From Planctomycetota bacterium (GTDB lineage: Bacteria > Planctomycetota > Phycisphaerae > Phycisphaerales > UBA1924): DNA of 64,000 nt. Numbering within the stretch: the stretch's first letter is position 1; every line of letters starts with the position of its first letter. Shown one piece after another: positions 1 to 9,030 of the stretch. Position numbers and translations under genes: made by a program. Where the stretch lies: contig JBCBSM010000001.1 in the NCBI GenBank assembly GCA_039819165.1, positions 1,488,001-1,552,000 of the forward strand. The letters are read 5' to 3'. The notes under the pieces are model-generated. The model had not been told where the DNA came from. It saw nothing but the letters and a program-made list of their open reading frames with translations, and searched no databases.

Positions 1-517
1 CGCCGTCGTCGACCTCGATGGCCGCCAGCCAGATGCACACCCGCGCGGGCAGCCGGGCCCCGCGGGGCGCATCGAGGTCTTCGAAGCCATCGAGGAGCAC
101 GTGCTCGATGCCACCCGCGGCCAGTTCCATCGTGCCGCCCGCGGCCGACTCCCGCCAGCGCAGCTCGCCCGCCTCGGCGTCGTATCGGAGTTCGGCCGAG
201 ATGTCCGCCGGCGCGACGGGCAGCCCCCGCGCCGGCGCCACGGGCCAGACGGCACGACCCGAAAGGGCCAGCGTGTCGCCCCGCGGCGTGGCGGAACTCG
301 TGGCCGATCCAGCGACCATCTCCACGCGATCGAGGATGCGATCGATGGCGGCGAGCCGGGCGCCCTCGATCGCTAGCCGCTCGCGACGCTGGCCGAGCCC
401 GTAGCTGAACGCCAGGATGCTGCCCGACAGCAGCGCAAGCAGCCCGATCGCGACGATGACCTCGAGCAGGGTCAGGCCCCGCCCGGACCGCCGCCGCGTC
501 GCGCACGCCCCGCTCAC
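1..517 (-). CDS. GspJ-like pseudopilin, 3' part missing (runs off left edge)
   Basis: The GTG start at 517 overlaps the stop of the gene upstream (GTGA, 514-517), so the two are translationally coupled. The product begins with a short basic leader, then a prepilin cleavage site G|LTLLE (Gly at about residue 14) and a hydrophobic stretch VIVAIGLLALLSGSILAF, as in type III/IV signal peptides. As the last gene of the F-G-H-I-J order it fits the minor pseudopilin GspJ, which caps the type II secretion pseudopilus. About 172 residues are visible and the C-terminus lies outside the window. The later part shows no recognisable motif, so the GspJ name rests on position and leader. Confidence 0.7.
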   Translation of the reverse strand, partial: MSGACATRRRSGRGLTLLEVIVAIGLLALLSGSILAFSYGLGQRRERLAIEGARLAAIDRILDRVEMVAGSATSSATPRGDTLALSGRAVWPVAPARGLPVAPADISAELRYDAEAGELRWRESAAGGTMELAAGGIEHVLLDGFEDLDAPRGARLPARVCIWLAAIEVDDG

Positions 518-1026
518 GGGGCACCCCCGCCGAATCCGCCCGGCTCGTCGGCGTCGAGCGGGCTGGGATCGATCAGCTGGCGGAGCGTGGCGAGCGGGGC
601 GACCTCGGCATCGGAGCCGATCGGCACGCGGAACACTCGGACGGTCGCCAGCGAGAGGTCGCGCCAGCGGGAGGCCTCGAGATCGACCTCGCACTCCCAC
701 CGCCAGCCGGTCGGCTCGCCCTGCGCGTCGAGCACGTCCAGCGGCAGCAGCCACTCGTCGACCGGGCCGCTCAGGCTCCGCTCCGTCGCCGCGCCACCCT
801 CGAGCAAGGCGAGCGCGGATCGCGCGATGCCCTCGGCGGCGGCGCGGCGCTCGGACTCGATGACCAGCCGCGTGCCGAAGCCGACCTGCGTGAGGATCGC
901 CAGCCCGCCGAGCACGAAGATGCTCAGGGCGACCATCAGGTCGAGCAATGCGAAGCACCGCCGGCGTGGGGGTCGACCGTCCGTAGTCGTCCGGATGCCG
1001 CGGCTCCGCCGCTGCTGGGCGATCAT
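514..1026 (-). CDS. GspI-like minor pseudopilin with atypical cleavage site
   Basis: 170 residues. After a basic leader of about 24 residues comes RRRC|FALLD and the hydrophobic helix LMVALSIFVLGGLAIL, which is prepilin architecture. Pseudopilins normally have Gly before the cleaved bond and Glu at mature position 5; here these are Cys and Asp. It lies 19 bp after gspH and overlaps gspJ by 4 bp, so operon position supports GspI, a minor pseudopilin of the tip complex. The unusual junction could slow processing, or the local prepilin peptidase may tolerate it. The rest of the protein has no further motif that I recognise. Confidence 0.7.
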   Translation of the reverse strand: MIAQQRRSRGIRTTTDGRPPRRRCFALLDLMVALSIFVLGGLAILTQVGFGTRLVIESERRAAAEGIARSALALLEGGAATERSLSGPVDEWLLPLDVLDAQGEPTGWRWECEVDLEASRWRDLSLATVRVFRVPIGSDAEVAPLATLRQLIDPSPLDADEPGGFGGGAP

Positions 1027-1045
1027 GGTGCCCCCCTGGGACGAT

Positions 1046-1768
1046 TCAGCCGGGCTCGTCGCCCCCGGCCGATGCGGCGGCCGTCGGCGCCGGCGCTGTG
1101 CCGGCCTTGGTCTCGTCCGCTGCGTCGGGCTCGATCGGGTCCGCCAGCGCGAGCGACAGCCCGACCTCGCCCGAGAGCGCCCGCACCGTGAGCCGCACGC
1201 GGCGGGCGTCGGGCAGCTCGATCGCGGCCGTCGTGACCGGCACGGCGGTCCCGTCGCTCAGGAACCATGCAACCAGCACGGGCCCCGTGGGCACGCCGCG
1301 TTCGTCGACCGGGCTGGCGACCCGCGGGACGGACTCCTGCTCGGGCTTGGGCGCCGTCACCAGCTCACGGCGCTCCACGAGGTCAACCTCGCCCACGAAG
1401 TCGAACAGCTCGGACGGATCCACGAGGCTGGTGCCCTCGGGCAGCACGCGATCCTCGGCCACGCGGGGCCAGGTCGCGGGAAGGTTGGAATCCGCCTCGG
1501 GGTCCTCTTCGGAATCGGGCATGCGGACCGCGGCGAGTTCGAGCCGCTCGTCCTCCGCCGGGATCAGCACGATGGCCACCGGGCCGCCCAGCCGCTGCGC
1601 CTCTCGGCGGGCGATGGACGGAAAAAGCTCCAGCTCTCGTTCGGCCGCCGACGTCCGGGCCTGCTCGGACCGCGCCAGCGTCGCGGGCACCACAAGCGAA
1701 CCCAGCAGCACGACGAGCGCGAGCGTCACCAACGTCTCGATAAGCGTGAACCCCGCGCGAACGTGCAT
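1046..1768 (-). CDS. GspH-like pseudopilin
   Basis: 240 residues from the ATG at 1768, which gives a compact leader MHVRAG|FTLIE with a canonical Gly/Glu prepilin site followed by TLVTLALVVLLGSLVVPA. An upstream in-frame start at 1801 would add 11 residues and is less likely. GspH-type proteins are minor pseudopilins of the type II secretion pseudopilus. This one is longer than usual, with a Pro/Ala/Thr-rich C-terminus after about residue 210. It sits between gspG (163 bp upstream) and gspI (19 bp downstream) on the same strand. Confidence 0.75.
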   Translation of the reverse strand: MHVRAGFTLIETLVTLALVVLLGSLVVPATLARSEQARTSAAERELELFPSIARREAQRLGGPVAIVLIPAEDERLELAAVRMPDSEEDPEADSNLPATWPRVAEDRVLPEGTSLVDPSELFDFVGEVDLVERRELVTAPKPEQESVPRVASPVDERGVPTGPVLVAWFLSDGTAVPVTTAAIELPDARRVRLTVRALSGEVGLSLALADPIEPDAADETKAGTAPAPTAAASAGGDEPG

Positions 1769-1931
1769 CGTGCAGCAACCCCCAGCCAAGCGGCTCGGCA
1801 AACGAACCGGTGCGGCGAAGCACGCCGCGTTGTCCTCGCACCGCGACCGCCACCCGCGGCCGCCCTCATTAGATCACCCATGCCGAGCGGCCGGGTGCAT
1901 TGCGCTCGTCAACCGTCTTCAGGCGACGACC

Positions 1932-2456
1932 TCAGCCGCCCGACGGTGGCGGGGCCAGGCCGCCTCCGCTACCAAGGCCCCCCTCGTCCTCTTCCCAGGC
2001 GTAGATATCGTCGTCGGTATCCGGCTCGCCATCCGGCCCGTTGCTCGAAAGGTCGTAGTAACCCTCGCGGCGCTCGCCCTCCTCGGCGTACTCCCACGGG
2101 TTGCCCCAGGGGTCATTGGGCATCGCCTGGCCGAGCGATTCGGACCATGCGTCCTCCTGCTCGGGGTCGACGGTCTCGCTGCTCCACAGCACGGCGAGGC
2201 CCTCGTCGTCGGTGGGCCAGCGCTGGTAGCGGCGGTTGAAGTCCAGCAGCGCGTCCTTGAGCGTGTTGACGTCGATCTGGGCCTTCTTGAGGTTGGCCTC
2301 GTCGCGGCGGCTGAGCACCGCGAAGCCGACCAAGCCGCTGAGCAGCACGATGATCGCCAGCACGATCATGATCTCGACCAGCGAGAAGGCGTGCCGCTTC
2401 CACGCGCGGCGACGCGCTCCCGTGCTCCGCCCTCCGTTGCGCAGCGTCGTGTGCAT
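1932..2456 (-). CDS. gspG: GspG, major type II secretion pseudopilin
   Basis: 174 residues from the ATG at 2456; a start at 2486 would add 10. The prepilin site is RHA|FSLVE, with Ala rather than Gly at -1 and Glu5 kept, followed by IMIVLAIIVLLSGLVGFAVL. Family hallmarks follow: an N-terminal helix with K/D-rich pairs, PTDDEG, NDPWGNPWEY and an Asp-rich segment (SSNGPDGEPDTDDDI) where GspG proteins bind calcium. GspG polymerises into the pseudopilus that pushes folded substrates through the outer membrane. The C-terminus carries an extra Gly/Pro tail. A 164-bp gap separates it from gspF, so it may also have its own promoter. Confidence 0.88.
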   Translation of the reverse strand: MHTTLRNGGRSTGARRRAWKRHAFSLVEIMIVLAIIVLLSGLVGFAVLSRRDEANLKKAQIDVNTLKDALLDFNRRYQRWPTDDEGLAVLWSSETVDPEQEDAWSESLGQAMPNDPWGNPWEYAEEGERREGYYDLSSNGPDGEPDTDDDIYAWEEDEGGLGSGGGLAPPPSGG

Positions 2457-2620
2457 CGTGTCGTTGCCCCCATCCAGGGCCGCCACCCGCGGCCCCGCGC
2501 TCCTGCCCCGCCCCGGCGGCCGAGCGGCCCCGGTCGCGGGGAAGACTTAGTCTACGCTAGCATGGCTCCCGGCGTAACGGCCGGATCGCCCGCTTTGCGA
2601 GCGTCCGCCGCCCACGCAAC
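2457..2620. other. Gap between gspF and gspG with a small inverted repeat
   Basis: 164 bp without a convincing gene. It contains a perfect 5-bp inverted repeat AGACT-T-AGTCT at 2543-2553. On the minus strand this includes TAGACT, a possible -10 element for gspG. No T-run follows it, so a terminator is unlikely. Confidence 0.3.
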
Positions 2621-3811
2621 TCACGCCACCCCGCTGAGTTGCAGCATCGGCAGGATGAGCCCCACGGCCACAAAGGCGACCACCAGGGCCAGCACGATCA
2701 GCATGGCCGGCCCCACCAGCGAGACGGCGGCCGTCAGCAGCCGATCGACCCGCTGCTCGATGGTGTCGGCGACGGTCTCCAGCACCGTCGGCAGGTTGTT
2801 GGCGCTCTCACCCACCGCGATCATCTCCACGACCTCCGGGTCGAACAGCCCGCTGCTGGCCAGCGGCTCGGCCAGGGGCTCGCCCGCCCGGACCGCTTCG
2901 GCCGCCCGGGCCACCGCCTCGGCCAGCAGCACGTTGCCGGCCGCGTCCTCCGCGATGCGCATCGCGGCCAGCACCGGCACGCCGTTGGCCAGCATCGTGC
3001 CAAAAGTCCGGCAGAACCGCGCGACCGCGATCGAGCGGACCAGCGGGCCCACCACCGGGGCCCGCGTGCGGGCGACGGCGACGGAGCGGGACACGTCGGG
3101 CCGCTTCGACACCCGCCAGCCCGCGACCACCAGCACCGCGAGCACCAACGCGGTGATCGGCCCCCGGGCTGTCACGGCGTCGCTGATGGCAAAGAGGATC
3201 ACCGTCGGCTTGGGCAGCGGGTCGACCTCGGCCAGCACGCCCTCGAACATGGGCAGGAACACGCCGAAGATCAGGCTCAGCACCGAGAGCCCGACGAGCA
3301 CCAGGATGGCCGGGTAGGCCAGCGCGCCGATGAGCTTGGCCCGCAGCTCGGCCTGCGCCTTGACCATCGCCGCCAGCCGGACCAGCACCGGCTCGAGGCT
3401 GCCGCCCTTCTCTCCCGCGCGGACCATTGCGACGTGGACGTCCGGAAACACGCCGTCGGCGGCCGCCATGGCGTCGCCCAGCTCCTCGCCGCGCGAGACC
3501 GCCTCGGCCAGACCCCGGAAGATCTCGGCCTTTCGCGGCTTGGACTTGCTGCGGCCCAGCAGGCTCAGGGCCCGCAACAGCGGCACGCCCGCGCGGAGCA
3601 GGTCGGCGATCTGCTGGTACGCGGTCGCCATCTGCCGCTGCGAGAGACCCCGCCGCCGGAGCAGCGCCCGGCCTCGCTCCTCGGCGACCTCGACGGGCAC
3701 GAGCGATCGCTCGGCCAGCTCGCCCAGGATGGCGGCCTCGCTCGCCCCCGCCAGGCGGCCGGCGACCGCCTGGCCATTCGCGTCGACTGCCTGGTAGCGG
3801 AAGGTCGGCAC
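2621..3811 (-). CDS. gspF: GspF, type II secretion inner-membrane platform protein
   Basis: 396 residues, normal for GspF/PilC. It has the N-terminal FRYQAVDANG start typical of the family, two homologous T2SSF domains (about 65-190 and 265-390, each with MVRAGEKGG or MIAVGESANN-type loops) and three membrane helices (about 165-190, 210-235 and 365-390). GspF is the platform that couples the secretion ATPase to pseudopilus assembly. The start is GTG at 3811, preceded at 6 nt by a TATCCT hexamer and no Shine-Dalgarno, so the operon may be transcribed leaderless. The gspE ATPase and gspD secretin are not in this window. Confidence 0.9.
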   Translation of the reverse strand: MPTFRYQAVDANGQAVAGRLAGASEAAILGELAERSLVPVEVAEERGRALLRRRGLSQRQMATAYQQIADLLRAGVPLLRALSLLGRSKSKPRKAEIFRGLAEAVSRGEELGDAMAAADGVFPDVHVAMVRAGEKGGSLEPVLVRLAAMVKAQAELRAKLIGALAYPAILVLVGLSVLSLIFGVFLPMFEGVLAEVDPLPKPTVILFAISDAVTARGPITALVLAVLVVAGWRVSKRPDVSRSVAVARTRAPVVGPLVRSIAVARFCRTFGTMLANGVPVLAAMRIAEDAAGNVLLAEAVARAAEAVRAGEPLAEPLASSGLFDPEVVEMIAVGESANNLPTVLETVADTIEQRVDRLLTAAVSLVGPAMLIVLALVVAFVAVGLILPMLQLSGVA

Positions 3812-3817
3812 GGCAGG

Positions 3818-3823
3818 AGGATA
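3818..3823 (-). promoter_or_regulatory. Putative -10 box for leaderless gspF
   Basis: On the minus strand TATCCT lies 6 nt before the GTG start of gspF. That spacing would put the transcription start at the start codon. No ribosome binding site is present. Confidence 0.4.
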
Positions 3824-3890
3824 TTCGCCGGCCGACCCGACGCCGATCGATCTATGCCGACCGACGCCACCCCGACCGAGGCAACCCCAA

Positions 3891-4502
3891 TCAGCCGCCC
3901 GCGAGCAGGCGATCGATCTCGAAGGTCACCACGTCGGATGTCGGCTCGACGGCGCTATCGAAGCGGGCGACGACCCGGCCCTCCTGGTCGATCAGGTACT
4001 TGGTGAAGTTCCAGCGGGGCTCGCCCTCGGCCTCGGCCAGCCTGGCGAACAGCGGGTGGGCCGCTTCCCCCACGACGTCGGACTTGGCCGCCACGACGTA
4101 GGTCGCGCCCATCTCTTCGCAGAAGTCGGCCGCCCCGGCGCTATCCAGCGGCTCCTGGTTGAAGCTCGCCGACGGCACGGCGAGCACGACGAGCCCCCGG
4201 TCGCGGTACTCGGCGTGCAGGGCCTCCATCTCCCGTAGCTGGGGCGTGTAGCCGCATCGGCTGGCGGTGTTGACCACCAGCACGGGGCGTCCGGCGTAGT
4301 CGTCCATCGACGCCGGCGTGCCGTCGGCCAGCGTGATGGCGATGCCGCGGACCGTCGCGTCGCCGGCGTCGGCCGGCGCAGCGGCCGCGGTCTCGGCGCC
4401 GTCGGTCGCGTCGGAGTCATCGCTCGAGCAGGCGGCCAGCAGCAGGGCGGCGGGCAGCACGAGCAGCACGAGGAGCACGGCGGGTTGTACGGTGGTCTGC
4501 AT
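3891..4502 (-). CDS. Glutathione-peroxidase-family lipoprotein
   Basis: 203 residues. The ATG at 4502 follows a strong ribosome site (GGAGGA). The first 25 residues form a lipoprotein signal (LLLAAC, Cys25), then an Asp/Ala-rich linker, then a GPx domain from about residue 50. The peroxidatic residue is Cys83 (SRCGYT), a Cys rather than selenocysteine enzyme; Gln116 (FNQEP) and Trp164-Asn165 (WNF) complete the catalytic set. The resolving Cys of the classical FPCNQF motif is replaced (VPSASF). It probably reduces peroxides at the cell envelope using a thiol donor that cannot be read from the sequence. It is divergent from the pterin synthase gene. Confidence 0.85.
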   Translation of the reverse strand: MQTTVQPAVLLVLLVLPAALLLAACSSDDSDATDGAETAAAAPADAGDATVRGIAITLADGTPASMDDYAGRPVLVVNTASRCGYTPQLREMEALHAEYRDRGLVVLAVPSASFNQEPLDSAGAADFCEEMGATYVVAAKSDVVGEAAHPLFARLAEAEGEPRWNFTKYLIDQEGRVVARFDSAVEPTSDVVTFEIDRLLAGG

Positions 4503-4553
4503 CGGTTTCCTCCAATGGGCGGCACGGGGCGGACGGACGTCGCGGGGGCATCG

Positions 4554-4559
4554 TATAAG
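4554..4559 (+). promoter_or_regulatory. Putative -10 box for leaderless PTPS gene
   Basis: TATAAG, 7 nt before the ATG at 4567, with no Shine-Dalgarno. It overlaps the palindrome TAAGCTTA (4556-4563), which could also bind a regulator. Confidence 0.45.
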
Positions 4560-4566
4560 CTTAATC

Positions 4567-5403
4567 ATGCCTGCTAGTGGCACCATCAGACTCACGCGGA
4601 CCACGCGGTTCTGCATCAACGACCCGGCCTTCGGGGATGCGGCCGACCAGCTCCGGAGCGACCCCAACGGCTTCGCCGCCAAGCCCAGCATGCGGGGCCT
4701 GGGCCGCTATTACAGCGTCGATGTCACCGCCGAGGGCGCGCCCGACCCGCAGACGGGCTACCTGATCGACATCAAGGGCATCGATAACGCCGTCCGCCGC
4801 GCTGTCGTGCCGCTGCTGGAGGACGCCTGCCGGCAACGACCCGCCGACGAGCCGGCCACGCTGATGCCCGGGCTCGTCGACGCCCTCGCGGCTGCCCTGC
4901 CCGTCGGCCTGCACGAACTGCGATTCAACCCCACGCCGTACTACTCGATCGCCATGACCACCACCCAGCCCGCCGTCGTCACCCTCCGCCAGCGCTTCGA
5001 CTTCGCCGCCGCCCACCGGCTGCACGTCGACGGCCTCAGCGACGCCGAGAACGAACAGATGTTCGGCAAGTGCAACAACCCCAGCGGCCACGGGCACAAC
5101 TACCAGGTTGAGCCCGCCGTCGAGGTGCCCGTGCCGTCGGGTGGCGCGATGGCCCTCACGCTGGCCGACCTGGAGCGGGTGACCCAGTCGGTCGTGGTCG
5201 ATCGCTTCGACCACACCAACCTCAACATCGATCCGCCCGACTTCGGGCCCGCGGGCGTCAACCCCACCGTCGAGCACATCGCCCGCGTGTGCTACGAGCT
5301 GCTCGACGCCGCCCTCCGCGAGCGGCACCCCGAAGCGCGCCTCGCGAGCGTGACGGTGTGGGAGACGGATCGGACCAGCTGCACCTACCCGGCCGGCGGC
5401 TAG
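4567..5403 (+). CDS. Two-domain 6-pyruvoyl-tetrahydropterin synthase / QueD-like protein
   Basis: 278 residues. The C-terminal half (about 140-278) is a complete PTPS/QueD domain: FDFAAAHRL (zinc His), FGKCNN (catalytic Cys), GHGHNY (two zinc His), DRFDHTNLN and a late VWET (Glu). The N-terminal half (about 5-125) resembles a second copy, with RYYSVDVTAEG...QTGYLIDIK, but GHGHNY has become GLGRYY, so it cannot bind zinc in the same way. PTPS-fold enzymes make 6-carboxy-tetrahydropterin for queuosine or tetrahydropterins. Here the second domain is probably catalytic and the first structural; which product is made cannot be told. The start is the ATG 7 nt after a TATAAG box. Confidence 0.85.
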   Translation: MPASGTIRLTRTTRFCINDPAFGDAADQLRSDPNGFAAKPSMRGLGRYYSVDVTAEGAPDPQTGYLIDIKGIDNAVRRAVVPLLEDACRQRPADEPATLMPGLVDALAAALPVGLHELRFNPTPYYSIAMTTTQPAVVTLRQRFDFAAAHRLHVDGLSDAENEQMFGKCNNPSGHGHNYQVEPAVEVPVPSGGAMALTLADLERVTQSVVVDRFDHTNLNIDPPDFGPAGVNPTVEHIARVCYELLDAALRERHPEARLASVTVWETDRTSCTYPAGG

Positions 5404-5406
5404 TCA

Positions 5407-6020
5407 TCACGTGTGCCGCCGGCGCCCGGCCGCGAACAGGCCGGCCAGCACGAACAGACAGACCGGCGCCGGAACGACGCGGATGACCGCCGCGCCCTCC
5501 TCGAAATCGCCGAGGCGGGACTCGCCAACGAGCGACAAGAAGATGGGATACGCGTCGAATCGCGAGGTATCGGTGCGCAGCGCGACGTCGATGGGTACCG
5601 GCACATCGATTGAGGCCGTGTATGTCGCCCGCCAGAATGCGATGGGATTCGCCGGATCGGCGTAGATCTCACCGAGGCCATTGATCTGGAATGCGACGAT
5701 GCCCTCAATACCCACATCCGTAGCACGCCGGGCGTCGACGGCCGCAGCACGAACGGCGGCAGCAGCATCGGCTGGCCCAGTCCATTGGCACCCTCCGACG
5801 ACAGCAGGGAGGTCTCGACTGCAGCCAGCGCCCAGTCGTCCGCCGGGAAGTAGCCCTGCAGCGTGACGGTCGTCGACTCGCCCGGCTGCAGCACTGGGTC
5901 GTCGACGGCGATCGTGATGCCCGACGGCACGGGTTGCGCGTGCGCCGGGGCGCACGCAATGGCGGCGCAGCAACATCCGGCCCGGACAACGCGGGCGAGC
6001 GCAACATCGATCTGGGACAC
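5407..6020 (-). pseudogene. Frameshifted copy of the tandem PEP-CTERM-like family
   Basis: Translation from the GTG at 6020 (GGAGG 7 nt upstream) gives a signal peptide ending AHAQP and then family sequence as far as LPPFVLRPSTPGVL. From about 5718-5725 the homology continues in another frame (DVGIEGIVAFQINGLGEIYADPANPIAFW) to the tail VPAPVCLFVLAGLFAAGRRRHT, ending at 5407. Loss of one base near CTACGG (minus strand) explains the break. The parallel genes at 6215, 6802 and 7368 are intact. Either this copy is a young pseudogene or the assembly has a one-base error here. It converges on the PTPS gene with 3 bp between stops. Confidence 0.75.
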
Positions 6021-6214
6021 GGGCTTCCTCCGGGATGCGGAACGCAATCGGTCGCACGGGGGACGTGGAGGAAGCTTCGACGTGAAGCACGTGCGCTTGG
6101 ACCTTATCGTGGCACGCCGCCGATCGTAAAAAAAACGGGGGCTAGATCACAAAGCCGCGTGGCGTCGTACCAGTGATTCGGGTACAACATCGGCTCCAAC
6201 GGGAGGAGCAGCAC
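6021..6214. promoter_or_regulatory. Divergent regulatory region of the PEP-CTERM-like cluster
   Basis: 194 bp between the frameshifted copy and the forward array. It contains an A8 run at about 6127-6134 and the palindrome GCACGTGC at 6087-6094. On the minus strand TTTACG, 16 nt and GATAAG form a plausible promoter for the reverse copy. On the plus strand TACAAC (about 6183-6188) could serve the array. These assignments are tentative. Confidence 0.35.
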
Positions 6215-6805
6215 ATGCAACGCGCGTCAACAGCAACAGCAATAGTCGCGGCCGTAGGCCTCGCCAGCGCCGTGTCGGCCCAGGAGCTCATCTTCGATCT
6301 CAGCGACATACCCGCCGGCGGGCTGCTGTTCGGCGACACCGCCACCATCCGACTGTCGGCCGGGTTCGACCCGTCGGACTATGCCGTGGCGGGCGTCCGG
6401 ACCGACTTCATCAGCAGCGTGGGCAGCGAGGGCTTCAGCAACCCCAGGCTGGTCGCGCCGATGGACGGCCCGGGCACGAGCGCCGGGGTGCTCAGCGCCA
6501 CGGGCGTGGACACGATCATCTCTGGTCAGCTCAACTTTCCCACGGCCGGCATCTACGCCGATCCAACCAACCCCATCGCGTTCTGGGAGATCGACTACAC
6601 GGTCGACACGTTCGACGTGTTCGAGGTAGACCTGCGGACCGCCACCTCGCGGTTCGACGTCTACTTCGCCAGGGATTCGGCGATAAGCGAGCCCCAAGTG
6701 GCCGACCTCACCGAGGCCTCCGGCTCGTTCCTGGTGAACGTGCCCGCGCCCGGCACGCTGGGCCTGCTGGCGCTGGGCGGCCTCGCACTGCGGAGGCGGC
6801 GATGA
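6215..6805 (+). CDS. Secreted PEP-CTERM-like protein, array copy 1
   Basis: 196 residues with a GGGAGGAG ribosome site 7 nt before the ATG. Residues 1-23 are a signal peptide ending VSAQ. The body has the family signatures ELIFDLSDIPAGGLLFGDTA, IYADPTNPIAFW and TSRFDVYF. The end is VPAPG, a hydrophobic helix and RRRR, as in PEP-CTERM sorting tails that exosortase-type enzymes process, although the motif here is VPAP rather than VPEP. The function is unknown; an envelope or matrix protein is my inference. It overlaps copy 2 by ATGA (6802-6805). Confidence 0.8.
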   Translation: MQRASTATAIVAAVGLASAVSAQELIFDLSDIPAGGLLFGDTATIRLSAGFDPSDYAVAGVRTDFISSVGSEGFSNPRLVAPMDGPGTSAGVLSATGVDTIISGQLNFPTAGIYADPTNPIAFWEIDYTVDTFDVFEVDLRTATSRFDVYFARDSAISEPQVADLTEASGSFLVNVPAPGTLGLLALGGLALRRRR

Positions 6806-7371
6806 TCCGGGCCGCGATTGCGGTCGCGCTCGCGTGCGCCCACAGCACGAGTGGGCAGGCGATCGTCTTCGACCTGAGCGACGTGCCCGCAGGCGGGCTG
6901 CTCTTCGGCGAGACCGCGACCATTCGCGCCTACGCCAGCTTCCCGCCCGACCTCTATGCCGTCGCGGGCATCGAGACCGCGCTGCTGACCTCCGAGGGCA
7001 GCGAGGGGCTCGGCGGCTTCTCGATCCTGCCGCCCTTCGACGCCGGCCCGGCCCCGATCGTGACCGACGACGGGATCGAGGGCATCCTGGCGGGCCAGAT
7101 CAACTTCCCTGCCGCGGGCATCTTCGCCGACCCGACCAACCCCGTCGCCGTCTTCGAGTTCGGCTACTCCGTCACCCGGACCGACGAGTTCGACCTCGAG
7201 CTCTTCACGCGAACGGATCGCTTCGACGCCTATGTCGACCGCGGCAGCACCGACACGATCGACCTGCTCGGCAATCTGACCGAGGCATCAGCAATCATCC
7301 CGATCAACGTGCCCGCGCCGGGCGTGCTCGCGGTGCTGGGCTTGCTTTCACTAGGTAGGAGACACCGATGA
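6802..7371 (+). CDS. Secreted PEP-CTERM-like protein, array copy 2
   Basis: 189 residues, coupled by 4-bp overlaps to copies 1 and 3. It has a short signal peptide (about 18 residues, STSGQ), then IVFDLSDVPAGGLLFGETA, TDDGIEGILAGQINFPAAG, FADPTNPVAVFEF and TDRFDAYVDR, and a tail INVPAPGVLAVLGLLSLGRRHR. It is the most divergent of the three intact copies and the closest to the frameshifted reverse copy, which shares the DGIEG and SEG segments. No enzymatic motif is visible. The function is unknown. Confidence 0.8.
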   Translation: MIRAAIAVALACAHSTSGQAIVFDLSDVPAGGLLFGETATIRAYASFPPDLYAVAGIETALLTSEGSEGLGGFSILPPFDAGPAPIVTDDGIEGILAGQINFPAAGIFADPTNPVAVFEFGYSVTRTDEFDLELFTRTDRFDAYVDRGSTDTIDLLGNLTEASAIIPINVPAPGVLAVLGLLSLGRRHR

Positions 7372-7951
7372 TCCGCATGACAACGACGATGACCGCAACC
7401 GCGCTGCTCGCGCTCGCCGGCACGGCGAGCGCCCAGGAGCTCATCTTCGATCTCAGCGACATACCCGCCGGCGGCCTGCTGTTCGGCGAGACCGCGACGA
7501 TCCGGCTGCTGGCGGGGTTCGAGCCCACGGACTTTGCATTCGCGGGCGTGAGGACGGACTTCGTGACGAGCGTTGGAAGCGAAGGCTTCGGCGACCCCAG
7601 GCTCATCGCACCGCTGGATGGCCCGGGCACGGAGGAAGGCGTCCTATCCGCCACCGGCGTCGATGACATCGTGGCCGGGCAGATCAGCGGTCTTGGCGGA
7701 ATCTACGCCGATACCTCCAACCCCATCGCGTTCTGGGAGGTGGACTACACGGTCGACACGTTCGATGTCTTCGAGGTGCAGCTGAGCACCGATACGTCGC
7801 GATTCGACGTGTACATCGACATGTCGTCCGCGGCGAGCGAGTCCCGCCTGGCCGATCTCACCGAGGCCTCCGGCTCGTTCCTGGTGAACGTGCCCGCACC
7901 GGGCACCCTGGCGATGCTCGGGCTCGGCGCCGTTGTGATGCGACGGCGACG

Positions 7952-7955
<4 letters not shown>
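7368..7955 (+). CDS. Secreted PEP-CTERM-like protein, array copy 3
   Basis: 195 residues with a signal peptide ending TASAQ. Several stretches are nearly identical at DNA level to copy 1: ELIFDLSDIPAGGLLFGETA near the N-terminus, PIAFWEVDYTVDTFDVFEV in the middle and LTEASGSFLVNVPAPGTL before the terminal RRRR. Weaker similarity between these blocks suggests partial gene conversion. Its stop overlaps the MoxR gene stop on the other strand (CTAA). The function is unknown. Confidence 0.8.
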
Positions 7956-9007
<1,052 letters not shown>

Positions 9008-9015
9008 GCGGGGCG

Positions 9016-9021
9016 ATGGTA
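9016..9021 (-). promoter_or_regulatory. Putative -10 box for leaderless moxR
   Basis: On the minus strand TACCAT lies 8 nt before the ATG at 9007, within the last codons and 23-bp gap of the upstream gene. No ribosome site is present. Confidence 0.35.
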
Positions 9022-9030
9022 CCCGTGCCG

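Noticed and set aside
6087-6094. GCACGTGC palindrome as an operator
   Set aside because: An 8-bp GC-rich palindrome is expected by chance in this composition and is not linked to a clear promoter.
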